The notes: generated from the letters alone by a model not told the origin. Counted from the first letter of the stretch, positions 1 through 9,978 are shown. The stretch: DNA of 64,000 nt from Diplonema papillatum (GCA_030068145.1 JAPJBO010000542.1:1-64000), one strand, 5' to 3'. Made by a program: numbers and translations.

Positions 1-170
1 TCAGTCCGGAGGCTTCCGGGTAGGGAGAGGCACAGAGAAGCAGCTCCACCGTGACGGCGGCAATCAACCGGAAAAAAGGCCGATTCACATGCTGCTCGCC
101 TTCGACCTGGCGCGCGCTTTCGACGGGCAGCACGCTTCCGGCAGGCGGGACTCCCGGGAAGAGCACGCCG
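1..170 (-). CDS. Possible partial exon, unrecognised protein
   Basis: The minus strand is open from about 170 to the left edge and has codon use like the better supported exons (G or C at most third positions). It reads a proline- and valine-rich stretch followed by a hydrophobic run (RLIAAVTVELLLCA). An AG sits just before the open stretch (171-172 on the minus strand), which could be a 3' splice site. I recognise no domain and the gene leaves the window, so this is a weak call resting on composition alone. Confidence 0.22.
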
Positions 171-330
171 CTCAGCACGAATCAACCCCGACTACTTTAC
201 GCGTATTCCCCGGGTGAGAATGCCCAAACTTGACACATTGCAATTCAAGTCACTTTGGCCCTTTGGAAAGTTTGGGGTCTTATAATCTTAGGATTTGAGT
301 GGCGTCGGTTCAAACCCGCCTCTCTGGTCT

Positions 331-510
331 TTGGTATTTGTTGCGACTGTGTGAGAATGGTAGCATTTGTTGCGACTGTGTGAGAATGGTAACATTTGTT
401 GGAGCTTGTGTGAGAATGGTAAAATTTGTTGCGACCGTGTGAGAATGGTAAGGTTTGTTGAAACTTGTGTGAGAATGGTAAAAATTTGTTTTTTTGTGTG
501 AGAATGGTAT
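331..510. repeat. 29-30 bp tandem repeat, six units
   Basis: The motif GTGTGAGAATGGTA recurs six times with spacings of 29, 30, 29, 30 and 29 bases, joined by TTTGTTG-type linkers. No coding sense. A GGTTCAAACCC box lies just to the left (308-318), resembling an RNA polymerase III B box, but I could not fold a full tRNA around it. Confidence 0.9.
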
Positions 511-534
511 TTGCCCCGTCCTATGAACATGCAA

Positions 535-1290
535 TGTTCACCAGAACTTTGCTTCACCCGAACTTCGCCCGAACTAGCTTCGCCCGAACTTTGCTTCACC
601 AGAACTTTGCTTCACCCGAACTTAGCTTCACCCGAACTTAGCTTCGCCCGAACTTTGTTTCGCCCGATCTTAGCTTCACCAGAACTTTGCTTCACCCGAA
701 CTTTGCTTCCCCCAGAACTTAGCTTCGCCCGGACTTTGTTTCGCCCGAACTTAGCTTGACCCGAACTTTGCTTCGCCCGAACTTTGCTTCACCAGAACTT
801 AGCTTCGCCCGAACTTTTGCTTCGCCCGAACTTTGCTTCCCCAGAGCTTTGTTTCGCCCGAACTTTGCTTCACAGAACTTTGCTTCATCCCAGAACTTAG
901 CTTCGCCCAGAACTTTGCTTCGCCGAACTTTGTTTGCCGAACTTTGTTTTCGCCCGAACTTAGCTTCACCAGAACTTTGCTTCGCCCGAACTTTGCTTCA
1001 CCAGAACTTAGCTTCGCCCGAACTTAGCTTCACCCGAACTTAGCTTCGCCCGAACTTTGCTTCACCAGAACTTAGCTTCGCCCGAACTTTGCTTCACCCG
1101 AACTTAGTTTCGCCGAACTTTTTCGCCCGATCTTAGCTTCACCAGAACGTCCGAACTTTGCTTCACCCAGAACTTAGCTTCGCCCGGACTTTGTTTCGCC
1201 CGAACTTTGCTTCACCAGAACTTTGCTTCATCCGAACTTTGCTTCCCCCAGAACTTAGCTTCGCCCGAACTTTGCTGTTCCCGAACTTTA
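535..1290. repeat. 16 bp satellite, about 47 units
   Basis: Two alternating versions of one 16-mer, CTTCGCCCGAACTTTG and CTTCACCAGAACTTAG, run for about 750 bases with scattered indels. Because 16 is not a multiple of three and the unit has no forward stop, the plus frames stay open for long stretches; these are artefacts. The array follows directly on the 29-30 bp repeat. Confidence 0.92.
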
Positions 1291-1586
1291 ACTGCTGCCT
1301 CCAGTCTCGCCACGCGCCGGCCTTAGCCGAGCGCACGTACTTTTTCTTCGCTGGCGAATTGTTTTTTCTAACATCGAGGGGTTTGACCTTGGAAGGTAAA
1401 AAAAACCAAGATAGTGTTTTTTGGGCAAAATCCTGCAACTCATGCAAGATGGATGCTGGCGTCAAGTCTACTGGCCGGGGAAAAATCTTGGTTTGGTGTT
1501 TGGAGAATCTCACCTCTCATGTATGATTGGTTTGGGGGAAGAGCAGGTGGAGCAACTTAAATTACAAGGTTGCCACTTCAGCATAC

Positions 1587-1889
1587 CTTCTTTTGCTTGT
1601 CTACTTTTTGCTCAAGACGCGCGACGCTTCGTTTGAGCTGAGCGATGATGGCCTGCAAGGAGGCCATGCTTGGATCGCTGGGCACGGTCATCGCCAGCTC
1701 CATCGTTTGGGGATCGTAGGCTGTGCCCTTCTTCAGCATTTCGATGCGAAGGCGCTCGGTTAACCGCAGCAGCCGCGTCTGCAGGTCGTCGCCGCAGGCG
1801 CTGGTGGGCCTCATCAACAGCCCCTTCGCACCACTTTGCCACGCAGCCGAGAACTCCGGCAAGGCTGGCGAGGACACTCCCTGCTTCAT
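1587..1889 (-). CDS. First exon of an unrecognised helical protein
   Basis: An ATG at 1889 opens 101 codons ending in frame at a GTATGC splice donor (1586-1581). Open frame, ATG, high GC3 and donor together favour a real exon. The protein begins MKQGVSSPALPEF, then carries a helical, Leu/Arg/Glu-rich stretch (TRLLRLTERLRIEMLKKG) and a second helix ending in KRSVARLEQKVDKQKK, a likely short coiled coil. A possible second exon lies at about 1305-1365 on the same strand after TTCGCCAG, reading AKKKYVRSAKAGAWRDWRQQ before it runs into the 16 bp satellite, so the 3' part of the gene may have been overrun by the satellite. Family unknown. Confidence 0.4.
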
Positions 1890-2097
1890 CGTCCCCAGGA
1901 ACCCCCGGCGGTGGGTGAGGCCAGGCCACCCCGTCGGTCTTCACCCAATCTCTCCCTCTCGCCCCCCCCCCCGCCGCCTCTTCCTATTTTAACAGGGTTA
2001 CAGCTCACTTGAGGTTCCGGGATTTCGAAGTCGGCTGGCCTTGCCGAATGAGATTCTCAAAGCAAATAAGAGGATTGGGGGTTGGGTGCAAGAACAT

Positions 2098-2215
2098 GCT
2101 TTGAGATGTGCTCAACACCGCACTGATCCTATCTGCGCCGTGTTTCGGTCCTTTAAGCCGCGGACACATAAGACGGACCATCATCAGCGCGGATCCTGCA
2201 TGGCTGCGGACAGGA
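2098..2215. repeat. Dispersed repeat F, partial copy
   Basis: Matches 19335-19450 (and, more weakly, 8641-8755) through TGTGCTCAACACCGCACTG, TTCGGTCCTTTA and CGGACACATAAG-type blocks. No coding sense. The family continues at 8980-9320 and 19500-19790. Confidence 0.6.
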
Positions 2216-2604
2216 CAGCCGTGTGAGTCTGATTTGTCAGGCGGCTGTTCATAGCTCGTACCACCCGTGACGAGAGCACTGGAAAAGCCGTCTCGGGGAG
2301 AAAGCCTCTACAACCTTGTCTGAACAGGCAGGTAAAAGACTCCGGGCGCCCGCCCCGCTTGTGTCCTGACTTGTCTCCTTTGTGCGCGGTGGCCATCTGC
2401 GAAGTAAACTCCGCAATGCAGGACACGGGGTTGCCGTGTGCAACCAGCCCCCCACTCGGGCTGTCGTCTCTTCTTGACGATAACGGATGCGCTGCTTGTT
2501 CGATCCCACCCGTGCAAGGGAACATTGCTGGGTGTGCAGCTTTTCACCAACCGTCGTGTGAGACACCTACTGAGCTCACCCGCTTCTTGGAAACCCGGGG
2601 AAAC
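2216..2604. other. No gene seen
   Basis: Mixed composition, only short open frames without splice or start support. Nothing recognised. Confidence 0.5.
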
Positions 2605-2715
2605 CTTGAGAGAGAGAGACGAATTAGAGTGCAGGGACCCATCTCTCCGGGGAGTTTCCGGTCTCCTCACTTCTCCGCGTACTCCGGACGCGCGTCGCAG
2701 GTTGCGGCTCTGCAA
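2605..2715 (+). repeat. Dispersed repeat G, copy 1
   Basis: A GA-rich start (GAGAGAGAGACGA), then GTGCAGGGACC, ATCTCTCCGGGGAGTTTCCGG, CTCCTCACTTCTC and GGTTGCGGCTCTGC. The same series occurs at 20983-21085 and 27035-27175. About 110-140 bp, non-coding, origin unknown. Confidence 0.75.
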
Positions 2716-3255
2716 CAGTGAGTGGCGGCGCCGGAGTTGGCGCTGCAGCGGGCGCTCTGGCCGGCGGGTGAGCTCGTATCGCGGGGGATCGCCGCCTTGT
2801 AACGCTGCGGGCCCTCTTCTTTCTCACGACTGCGCGGCCGGCGGCGGTTAACACCTTCACGGAAAACTTCAGCTTCCATACCATTGAACCTTGATACTTA
2901 GATCGTTTGCCGACTTCCACAGACGCAGCGCTCGCAATGGGAAAGTCGTATTCTTTTTTTTGGGAATGAGCGCTGGCCCGACACCGGTACGGGCGTTGAT
3001 GCCACATCTTTTTTGGATGAGGTGGTGCATGAGTGGGCAAGGCGTCTGGAGGTAACGTGCAAGCAAGCGGGCCGTTTGGTGGGAAGAGGCACTCCTCGGA
3101 AAGCCGGTTGCTACTCGGAAAGCTCGCCTTTTCTCTGGGATCGAAGGCTGGCGGGGACCGACGAAGGACAATACCACACCTTTTTTGGATCAGGTGGTGC
3201 AAGGGTCCCGGGTCCTGAGAACGCGACCGCCTTGGCCGAGACGCACCGCAGTGTT

Positions 3256-3477
3256 TTTGCATAAGCACCCGCTTTGTAGGAAATGCTTGAGGAGACTGCC
3301 AGTTGCGATAGATCAAAGGAGGTAAATGTGCTGTAGCCCACACAAACACAGGTAAATCTGGGTTCGGTGGCGGGCGTAAGCGTTCAACAAAAAAAGTCCC
3401 ACGTTGTAGTTGTATTGGTTTCTCCCTCTCTAGCCTCCTTCGAAATGAGCACAAGGCAGTCCCTTGAGTATTTTCCC
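3256..3477 (-). repeat. Repeat A (SIRE-like), full solo copy
   Basis: A full ~220 bp unit in reverse orientation. Forward, the unit starts AAAATACTCGAGG, passes GAAGGAGGCTAGAGGGGGAG, the core TTTTGTTGAACGCTTACGC, CACTAAACCCAGATTC and CTACAGCACATTTACC, and ends GCAGGTGCTTATACAAAA. Its two halves bound the retroelement at 9974-14440. Just left, 2990-3230 holds two ~30 bp near-copies (CTTTTTTGGATGAGGTGG and CTTTTTTGGATCAGGTGG). Confidence 0.9.
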
Positions 3478-4160
3478 CGCCCAATGTGTAGTAGTGCCGT
3501 GGTAATGCAGCGGCTCCCTGGTGCCAGTTCAGTGGGGACACCAAAGCTGGCGTAGAGCTTCCGGCTGATAAGCGGTGGACTGGCTTGGCAGGGAGATACT
3601 GAAGCGCCGAACTCGGAACGTGTTCTTGTCTTTCTTTCGAGAACTTCAAAACTACAAGGCTCGACAACCTTCGATCGAGCAGGGGTGAATTGGCTCAACA
3701 GTCTCCGGGGTGCGGTTGGTTAATAATGGAGTTCAACGGGCTGGTCGGAATGTGCCAGGGTCGCTCGCAACACAAGGGACCCTGGACGGATTTCCTGCCG
3801 CACGACGCGACTATCAGTCCCAATGGTGCCGAGGCGGATACGCCGTCGGAATTCGATGCGCGTTCTCCCCCACGGCCGGGCGAGTGCAGAACGAAAGGCT
3901 AAAGTGTGATGTCGACTCGGTGGATCACCTCCGCCTCTATATGTCGTCGAGACTGGTTGGGCCATGGCCCTATCCTTTCGACTTTCAAGTTTTCGAAAAG
4001 AATCTGGAAGGCTAGTAGACAGTGGTAGGCGGGGAACCTTCGACTTGTTATGAGAGATTGCTTCGCAGATCTCAGAAAAACGCAGAACTCGCTGGTTCTT
4101 CGTCAAGAAAGTGCCCCCACGCACGCTCCGTACTCTTCCACACACAGCGGCTCGTCGTGG
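3478..4160. other. No gene seen; one short repeat
   Basis: No supported exon. The block AAACTACAAGGCTCGACAAC at about 3648 is repeated at about 51596, where it is also followed by GGGCAGGGG-like sequence, so it is a small dispersed repeat. Confidence 0.45.
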
Positions 4161-4161
4161 T

Positions 4162-4470
4162 GTGAGGAAGCTCAGGTTCTGCCGAGAGGCCCCTTGAACG
4201 GTCGCCTCCTGGAAAGGCTTGTCGTTTTCGAGGTTGATCTTGGCGTCGCCCGTGAGGATGTTGACAAGCTGTTGAGATGGTTCGGGTTCGCGTACGTCCG
4301 AATGCGGACCAGCTTCCCGATCCAGGCAGGTCGTCGAGGTCCGCGTTGGAGTGCCTCCCCTTTTTTGTACCACCGCGTCATCCGACACTTTGAGCCGAGC
4401 CCTCGCTGCGAGCGGTCGACTGCTTCGCGTCCGGGTTTCGCAACTGGCAGCCTCCTCAAGTATTTCGTAC
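4162..4470 (-). pseudogene. Tandem part-copy of the MTG1 3' end
   Basis: This stretch repeats the last ~90 codons and 3' flank of the MTG1 gene (4552-4860) with a spacing of 390 bases. The copy reads [16 protein letters not shown], as in the parent, but with several indels and no upstream gene body, so it is a non-functional tail duplicate. Its right end grades into a repeat A fragment (4440-4495, ending GCAGGTGCTTATACAATA), which lies between copy and parent. Confidence 0.8.
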
Positions 4471-4573
4471 AAAGCAGGTGCTTATACAATAAGACTATGC
4501 TCCCGCGGCACGCTCCGTATTCTCCCCGCACATGGCAGGCCGTCGTGGTGCGAGGAAGCTCAGGTTCTCAAAC

Positions 4574-6838
4574 TTACGCCGCGCCGAGAGGCCCCTTGAA
4601 AGTCCGCGACTGGGTCGCCTCCTGGAAAGGCTTGTCGTTTTTGAGGTTGATCTTGGCATCGCCCGTGAGGATGTTGATGTCGCGCGTGCTGTTGAGGTGG
4701 TTCGGGTTCGCGTACGTCCGGATGCGGACCAGCTTCCCGATTTTGGGCAGGTCGTCGGGGTCCGCGTTGAGGTGCCTCCCCCTCTTGTACCGCGTCATCC
4801 GATACTTCGAGTCCAGCTCCTCGCTGCGAGCGGTCGACTGCTTCTGCTTGAGGACACGCACGTCCTCGAACCTCTCGTCGTCGAACCCGCCGAGGGTGCC
4901 ACGCAGCGGCCCGCGCACGCGGCTGATGCTGGCGTTGGAAGTTTTGAAGGTCTTGACCATTTTTTCGAGCTTGTACCCGGTGTGCTCCTCCCTCCCCTCG
5001 GCGGTGTGGTCGGCGACCGTTCGGCTCTTGATGTCCCAGACGCGCAGCGTCGGCGCCAGCGTCTCGCTGTCGTCGCCGGGGTCTGCCCCCCAGTTTACTT
5101 GCCCGGAAGCCGGCTCGTCTTCGCCTCCTTCTTCGACGACCTCTTCGCCGGTGGCTGTGTACCGAATCGTTCTCCGGACACCTCCCTTCGGGACTCGAAG
5201 CTTCTCTCCATCTTCCTCCTCGCGGACTTTTTCCGCGTTCTCGTCGTCGTCCGTCTTCGTCGGATTTAGACGCTGCGCGCGCATAATTTGCTCGCGTTCG
5301 AACCGCCGCTCTTTCTCTTCTTCATACAGCTTTTGGATGTATGGCTTCGCCTCTACGACGTTTCCATCGTGAAGCTCAGGAATCTCGTCCAGGGTGATCC
5401 TGCCGAACTTTCCGATGCGAAACGCGTTGAGAAGCAGCCGGCCGGCTTTCCTGAACTCGGCCTCCATGCCCGAACCGTTGAAGCCTTCCTGCGTCATGAA
5501 CTTCAGACTCCTCCCCGTCGCCTTGGTCAGCAGGTCGAGGGCGAAGACGGCGCGTTGGGTGAACTCACGGTAGGTCTGGGGCGGCGGGTAGGCGAGCCGA
5601 AAGTGGGCCATCACAGACGCTTCCATCCCGTGCGCCACGATCACTTTGTACATGATGTCGCCGACCTTCTCGACCAGGACGGAATCCGAGATCTGATGGC
5701 TGTAGTCCGCAAGCCCGGTGACCGCGACCTTGTACGCCTGCAGCAGGTTCGTGACCTTCGGGAACAAGATGCCCGGCGTATCGACGAACACGCACCGGCC
5801 TGTGGGTGTGCGAAAAAAGACACTTAAGCACGAGTACGTCAACATGGAGGAACTACGCAGCTAACAACTCTGGCATGACCTCGCGTCGATAAGCTCAAAT
5901 GGCGGTATTAACATTTCACGGAAAGAATCGTTCGCGGTTCAAGGAGAGGGAGCCGTGCCGATTAGAATGAGTCTGAATGACATGCCACATGCTCGAGAGA
6001 CATGGAGGGAATGCAAAATGAATCGGTCATGTGCCAATATGCCATGGGAATGCAAAATCAAGCCCGGAACCACGCGTGGACGCACGCTAAGGTTGCCACG
6101 TCATAACGGGTCTGCGACACACGCACCAACACACATACAGAAACAAAACACATGCACATGCACATGCACACCTATGGTTTTGTGGGCGGGTATTTGAACG
6201 ATACCAACCTTACGTGTCACGCCGGGGTTACCGCCAACGCGGGTCCTCTTCGTGAGCATGCGCTTCTGCGTCCTGTGCCTGAAGCCTGTCGGGTCCGTCA
6301 ACTCGTCAACGAACGACCGGCGAAGCGACACGATAATGGACGACTTGCCGACGTTCGGCATGCCCACGACGAGGCAAATGGTGGGCGCCTCGACCATGGT
6401 TTTGTGGTCCCTCAGCGACTCCGCCAGTCCGGCCACCCGGATCGCGTCTCTGGCGTTCAGGCCGGAGAAGTTGGTCAGCAGGCACGGGACGCCTAGGGCC
6501 TCGTAGAAGCTGAGGAGCTTCCGGTTCGCGTCGGCGTCGGCGAGGTCGGCTTTGTTGAAGACTACCATCCTCGGCTTGCCGAGGGTGAGCTTTTCGAGCT
6601 CCGTGTTGTAGCTGGAGAAGGGGACGCGGGCGTCGCGCACTTCGATCACGACGTCGCACCGCTTCAACTTTTCGCGGATCTTCCGCGCCGCCTTGAAGTG
6701 GAAGGACTCGAACCACGTGAACCCGCCGTGGGGCGTCACGCCGATGCCGTCGACAGCTTCGAAGAAATTCTCCAGCACGGCCGCACGAGCCGTCGCCGTG
6801 CACGAGAAGCACCGGCGCGCCAGCGCTCGGGCGTACAT
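4574..6838 (-). CDS. MTG1: Mitochondrial ribosome-assembly GTPase (MTG1/YlqF family), two exons
   Basis: Spliced CDS 6838-6172 plus 5799-4574, 630 codons before the stop. The first exon ends ATAG/GTGTGC and the second follows CACCCACAG; both sides are phase 1. The GTPase is circularly permuted, as in YlqF/MTG1: G4 NKAD at residues 95-98, a NFSGL G5-like site at 123-127, G1 GMPNVGKSS at 159-167, VGGNPGVTR switch region at 201-209, then G3 DTPG at 229-232 just after the splice. The start at 6838 gives [20 protein letters not shown], Arg-rich with no early acid, a likely mitochondrial leader. The family helps assemble the large mitoribosomal subunit at the inner membrane. The ~330-residue core is followed by ~270 extra residues (Glu/Lys-rich; [34 protein letters not shown]) that I do not recognise. 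Confidence 0.9.
5800..6171 (-). other. MTG1 intron carrying an inverted copy of the gene's upstream repeat
   Basis: This 372-base phase 1 intron holds at 5897-6050 an inverted copy of 6895-7015, the sequence just upstream of the MTG1 start. Shared blocks include AAATGGCGGT, CGATTAGAATGAGT and ACATGGAGGGAATGCAAA. A GCACAT-rich run lies at 6150-6172 next to the donor. If the transcript starts upstream of 7015, intron and leader could pair. Confidence 0.75.
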
Positions 6839-7027
6839 CGCTCTGTCCGGCCAGTCCGCCCGTCCCTCCACACCCCCTTTTTCCTGCTGGCTTTTGCATT
6901 TCCATTGGCTCATGACCGATTCATTTTTGTATTCCCTCCATGTCTTTCGGGCATCATTCGCACTCATTTTAATCGGCGAACGATTGTTTACGTGGAATGT
7001 GAACACCGCCATTTGAGATTATAGAGG

Positions 7028-7515
7028 CGAGGTCGGCTTTGTTGAAGACGGACCATCCTCGGTTAGCCGATGGTGAGCTTTTCGAGCTCCGTGTTGTAGC
7101 TGGAGAAGGGGACGCGGGCGCCCCGCACTTCGATCACGACGTCGCACCGCTTCAACTTTTCGCGGATCTTCCGCGCCGCCTTGAAGTGGAAGGACTCGAA
7201 CCACGTGAACCCGCCGTGGGGCGTCACGCCGATGCCGTCGACAGCTTCGAAGAAATTCTCCAGCACGGCCGCACGAGCCGTCGCCGTGCACGAGAAGCAC
7301 CGGCGCGCCAGCGCTCGGGCGTACATCGCTCTGTCCGGCCAGTCCGCCCGTCCCTCCACACCCCCTTTTTCCTGCTGGCTTTTGCATTTCCATTGGCACA
7401 TGACCGATTCATTTTTGTATTCCCTCCATGTCTTTCGGGCATCATTCGCACTCATTTTAATCGGCGAACGATTCTTTACGTGGAATGTGAACACCGCCAT
7501 TTGAGATTATAGAGG
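7028..7515 (-). pseudogene. Tandem copy of the MTG1 5' end and upstream DNA, copy 2
   Basis: Direct repeat of 6541-7027 with a period of 487-488 bases. It carries the first ~99 codons of MTG1 ([10 protein letters not shown] to the NKAD region) and the upstream 180 bases, then stops. It lacks the G1 and G3 motifs and the whole second exon. Nearly identical to the parent, so recent; it could still carry a working promoter. Confidence 0.88.
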
Positions 7516-7808
7516 CGAGGTCGGCTTTGTTGAAGACGGACCATCCTCGGTTAGCCGAGGGTGAGCTTTTCGAGCTCCGTGTTGTAGCTGGAGAAGGGGA
7601 CGCGGGCGCCCCGCACTTCGATCACGACGTCGCACCGCTTCAGCTTTTCGCGGATCTTCCGCGCCGCCTTGAAGTGGAAGGAGTCGAACCACAGCTTCGA
7701 AGAAATTCTCCAGCACGGCCGCACGAGCCGTCGCCGTGCACATGAAGCACCGGCGCGCCAGCGCTCGGGCCTACATCGCTCTGTCCGGCCAGTCCGCCCG
7801 TCCCCCCA
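7516..7808 (-). pseudogene. Tandem copy of the MTG1 5' end, copy 3, shortened
   Basis: Third unit of the same ~487 bp tandem array. It has lost about 46 bases around the [10 protein letters not shown] codons (the join is near 7691) and ends near 7808, without the upstream repeat. Non-functional remnant. Confidence 0.8.
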
Positions 7809-7956
7809 CAGCCCGATATCTTCTGTTGGGTATCGCATCGAGCGGACTTCTCGCTGGTCTACGGGTTCCGAGCAAGGAGGGCCGCCCTATCCTTTTATCA
7901 AAGTCTCCTTTGAGCCGCTCTTGGCATCCGCTCCGAAGCCGGTCCGGTCGTCTATC

Positions 7957-8160
7957 ACGCACGGTCACACTAGTAAAAGTGAAAAGGTGTTTTGGCGCGT
8001 CAGTTTACTGGTGAAAAAGGTTGACTAGCGTTTTCACTAGCGCACTATTCATTTTTACTAGGGGGCACTAGTCATTTTGCTGGTCAGAATTCTGACGAGT
8101 AAAACCACTAGTCAAAGTCAAAAAAATCCTTGACTAGTGGTGCTTGACATGTACACCGCG
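7957..8160. mobile_element. MITE, ACTAGT-rich family, with GTCTATC target duplication
   Basis: The direct repeat GTCTATC flanks the block (7950-7956 and 8161-8167). The left end reads ACGCACGGTCACACTAGT and the right end carries GACTAGTGG and ACCGCG, a loose inverted match. The inside is full of ACTAGT and TGACTAG words, as in the better preserved MITE at 60003-60337, whose left end CACGCACGGTGCACTAGTCA matches. No coding capacity. Confidence 0.6.
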
Positions 8161-8167
8161 GTCTATC

Positions 8168-8924
8168 GATCCAGTTCATCTCCACCTCCTGGAGCTGCGT
8201 ATATGGATTGTCTGGTCTGTCTTTCATGGTGGAAACGGCCTGGGCTCTTCCAGTATTGAAGTCTTCCTGGGATAATCCTGCTGCAGGTTCAAGTACAGCA
8301 ATCGTGCTAGACTTTTGCTTCCTCGGACCACAAAGAACATTGCTTGTTGCCACCAAGAACGAGCTTCCTTCTCCCAAACTGTATCTCCACAGCCAATCGG
8401 TAGCAACGACGAGCGGTGTGTAAGACGCAGTGTAAGTTGACGACTTGCAACCTGCCCGGCATTCCTCATTCAAGGAGCCTAATTGCAATCACCGCCTCAG
8501 CACGACGCAAGATTAGAAAAAGACAGCTAACACAGCGTTGCAGGGATCGATCTGCGGCCTATGACTCGAAAACAGGGGGTTCAGAGAACATACAAGAGCC
8601 GGGGAGGGGAAATGAACAGTTGCAAGATCGTGCTTAGAACGGTTCTGTGCTCAACACCGCACTGGTGCGAAGTTCCCCCTAAACGACAACATCCTTCAAG
8701 ACCCCTAAAACTCAAAGAGGTCCAGCCCTTTACGCTGGCAACCGTCTCTGTTGTTAATAATGACAAACGCATTTGTTAGCACGTAGTTTCAATAAGGGCC
8801 ACAAGGGGGGGACACCAGGTGGGTTAGCACGACTCCACAATCTCAGCGGATTGCTGACCATATTCGGAAGCGCGAAAACAAAGGACCAGGAAAAAACATC
8901 AAGAACAGGATTGTGCTTGCAACC
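8168..8924. other. No supported gene; part of repeat F
   Basis: A minus-strand open stretch (8165-8488) lacks an ATG and splice support. 8641-8755 is a diverged copy of repeat F (TGTGCTCAACACCGCACTGG). Confidence 0.4.
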
Positions 8925-8979
8925 CCATGATGACGCGAGGATCTGACGACCCCCGAATGAGTGGGCGAGCAGTGCACTG

Positions 8980-9320
8980 CTCTATGGGTCGATTGCAATC
9001 TGCCAAGAACATTTCCGGACGATTTTGCTCTGCTAACGAGGTAACAAACGATCAACGTCCACATCAGCTGAAGGCCCAATAGACGCGTGTTCAGAGCTCT
9101 TTGCGGGTAGGTGTCTCTGTTCCCACTTTTTCCAAGCATGAGAATCCGGGATTTTAGAGTCTCCGGGTGACCTTCGTTGGCTTCGTTCATCTCTTCATGT
9201 GGCAACGGTTGTTCCGGAAATGTTCCCTTCTGCACCTATCAAAAAGAAGAAATCAAACAGGGAATGAGAAGCGGGACTGCTGACCGCCGTGAGGCAGTCT
9301 CGTTGGAGCTCAAACACAGG
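8980..9320 (+). repeat. Dispersed repeat F, second part
   Basis: Aligns with 19500-19790: AGAACATTTCCG, TTTTGCTCTGCTAAC, CTTCGTTCAT, TTGTTCCGGAAATGTTCCC and GGCAGTCTCGTTGGA occur in the same order. Non-coding; total family length at least 450 bp. Class unknown. Confidence 0.75.
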
Positions 9321-9341
9321 GGGAGTTTGAGATCGGAGCGA

Positions 9342-9640
9342 AAATACTCGACGTAGCTGCTTCGACTCCGAATGGAAGGGAGGAAATATAGAGGTAGAGG
9401 TGCAAATACAATACAAACACAATCTGATTTGTTCTTCGCTTACACCACCGTGTGTTGCTTTCTCACTCAGTACTTTGACCTGCTGTGTTTGTGTGATTTG
9501 TCGTGGTAGACCCGCATGACCTCACGTCCGTTCAACGCGTGGTTCGGTAGTTACAGCACTTGGGATCCCTTCTGTTCTTTGTCGGGCAGCATCGTCGAGC
9601 ATTTCCTTTCAAGCTGGCGCTTATGTAAAAAATACTCGAG
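9342..9640 (+). repeat. Repeat B, copy 1 (sister of repeat A)
   Basis: Starts AAATACTCGACGTAGCTGC, continues ATACAATACAAACACAATC, TTGTTCTTCGCTTACACCACC and CATGACCTCACGTCCGTTC, and ends GGCGCTTATGTAAAA. Order and ends match repeat A (AAATACTCGAGG at the start, GCTTATACAAAA at the end, a core ending CGCTTAC in the middle), so it is a diverged relative. It is joined directly to a repeat A left half. Confidence 0.85.
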
Positions 9641-9978
9641 GGGCTGCCTTGTGCTTACTTCGAAGGAGGCTAGAGGGGGAGAAACAATACAACTACAAAA
9701 TGGGTCTTTTTTGTTGAACGCTTACGCAATGGTTGCAACGCGTGGTTCGGTAGCTTGAACGGGAAGGGGGGTTCGAGGCGGAAGGCTATAGGAGACTCGC
9801 TGACGCCTCCGCGGTGTTCCGGACGAGCGGAACCTCCGTTTTGTTGAACGCTTACGCCCGCCACTAAACCCAGATTCACCTGTGTTTCGTGTGGGCTACA
9901 GCACATTTACCTCCTTTGATCTTTTGCAACTGGCAGCCTCCTCAAGTATTTCCTACAAAGCAGGTGCTTATACAAAAA
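9634..9978 (-). mobile_element. Short deletion derivative of the YR retroelement (fossil)
   Basis: Repeat A left half (9634-9728), about 110 bases of inner sequence, then repeat A right half (9838-9978). Part of the inside (about 9757-9835) matches the full element at about 11830-11915 (AACGGGAAAGGGGG, GGTGTTCCGGACGAGCGGAAC). It is a small non-coding derivative lying end to end with the full element and sharing the ATACAAAAATACTCG junction. Broken in the sense that almost all inner sequence is gone. Confidence 0.75.

Noticed and set aside
240-330. tRNA-like sequence with GGTTCAAACCC box
   Set aside because: A T-arm can be drawn with one mismatch, but the acceptor and D arms do not pair and the anticodon loop has the wrong size.
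331-510. CRISPR-like regularly spaced repeat
   Set aside because: Spacers are not unique (they are copies of each other) and the context is eukaryotic; it is a plain tandem repeat.
511-1526. Several open frames reading FASPELCF or FARTLFRPN type repeats
   Set aside because: Product of the stop-free 16 bp satellite in all three frames.
2624-3667. A ~347-codon minus-strand open frame
   Set aside because: It crosses repeat G and repeat A and its peptide is the translated repeat, seen again wherever repeat A occurs (FFVERLRPPLNPD-like).
6214-6214. Earlier donor C/GTAAGG for MTG1 exon 1
   Set aside because: It matches the consensus better and keeps phase, but would remove the [11 protein letters not shown] segment that the family needs between the GVTR and DTPG motifs. 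The donor at 6171 gives the expected spacing. A minor splice form is possible.
8108-8488. 126-codon minus-strand open stretch
   Set aside because: No ATG, no splice pair, and it runs into the MITE at 7957-8160. A true exon cannot be excluded but is not supported.
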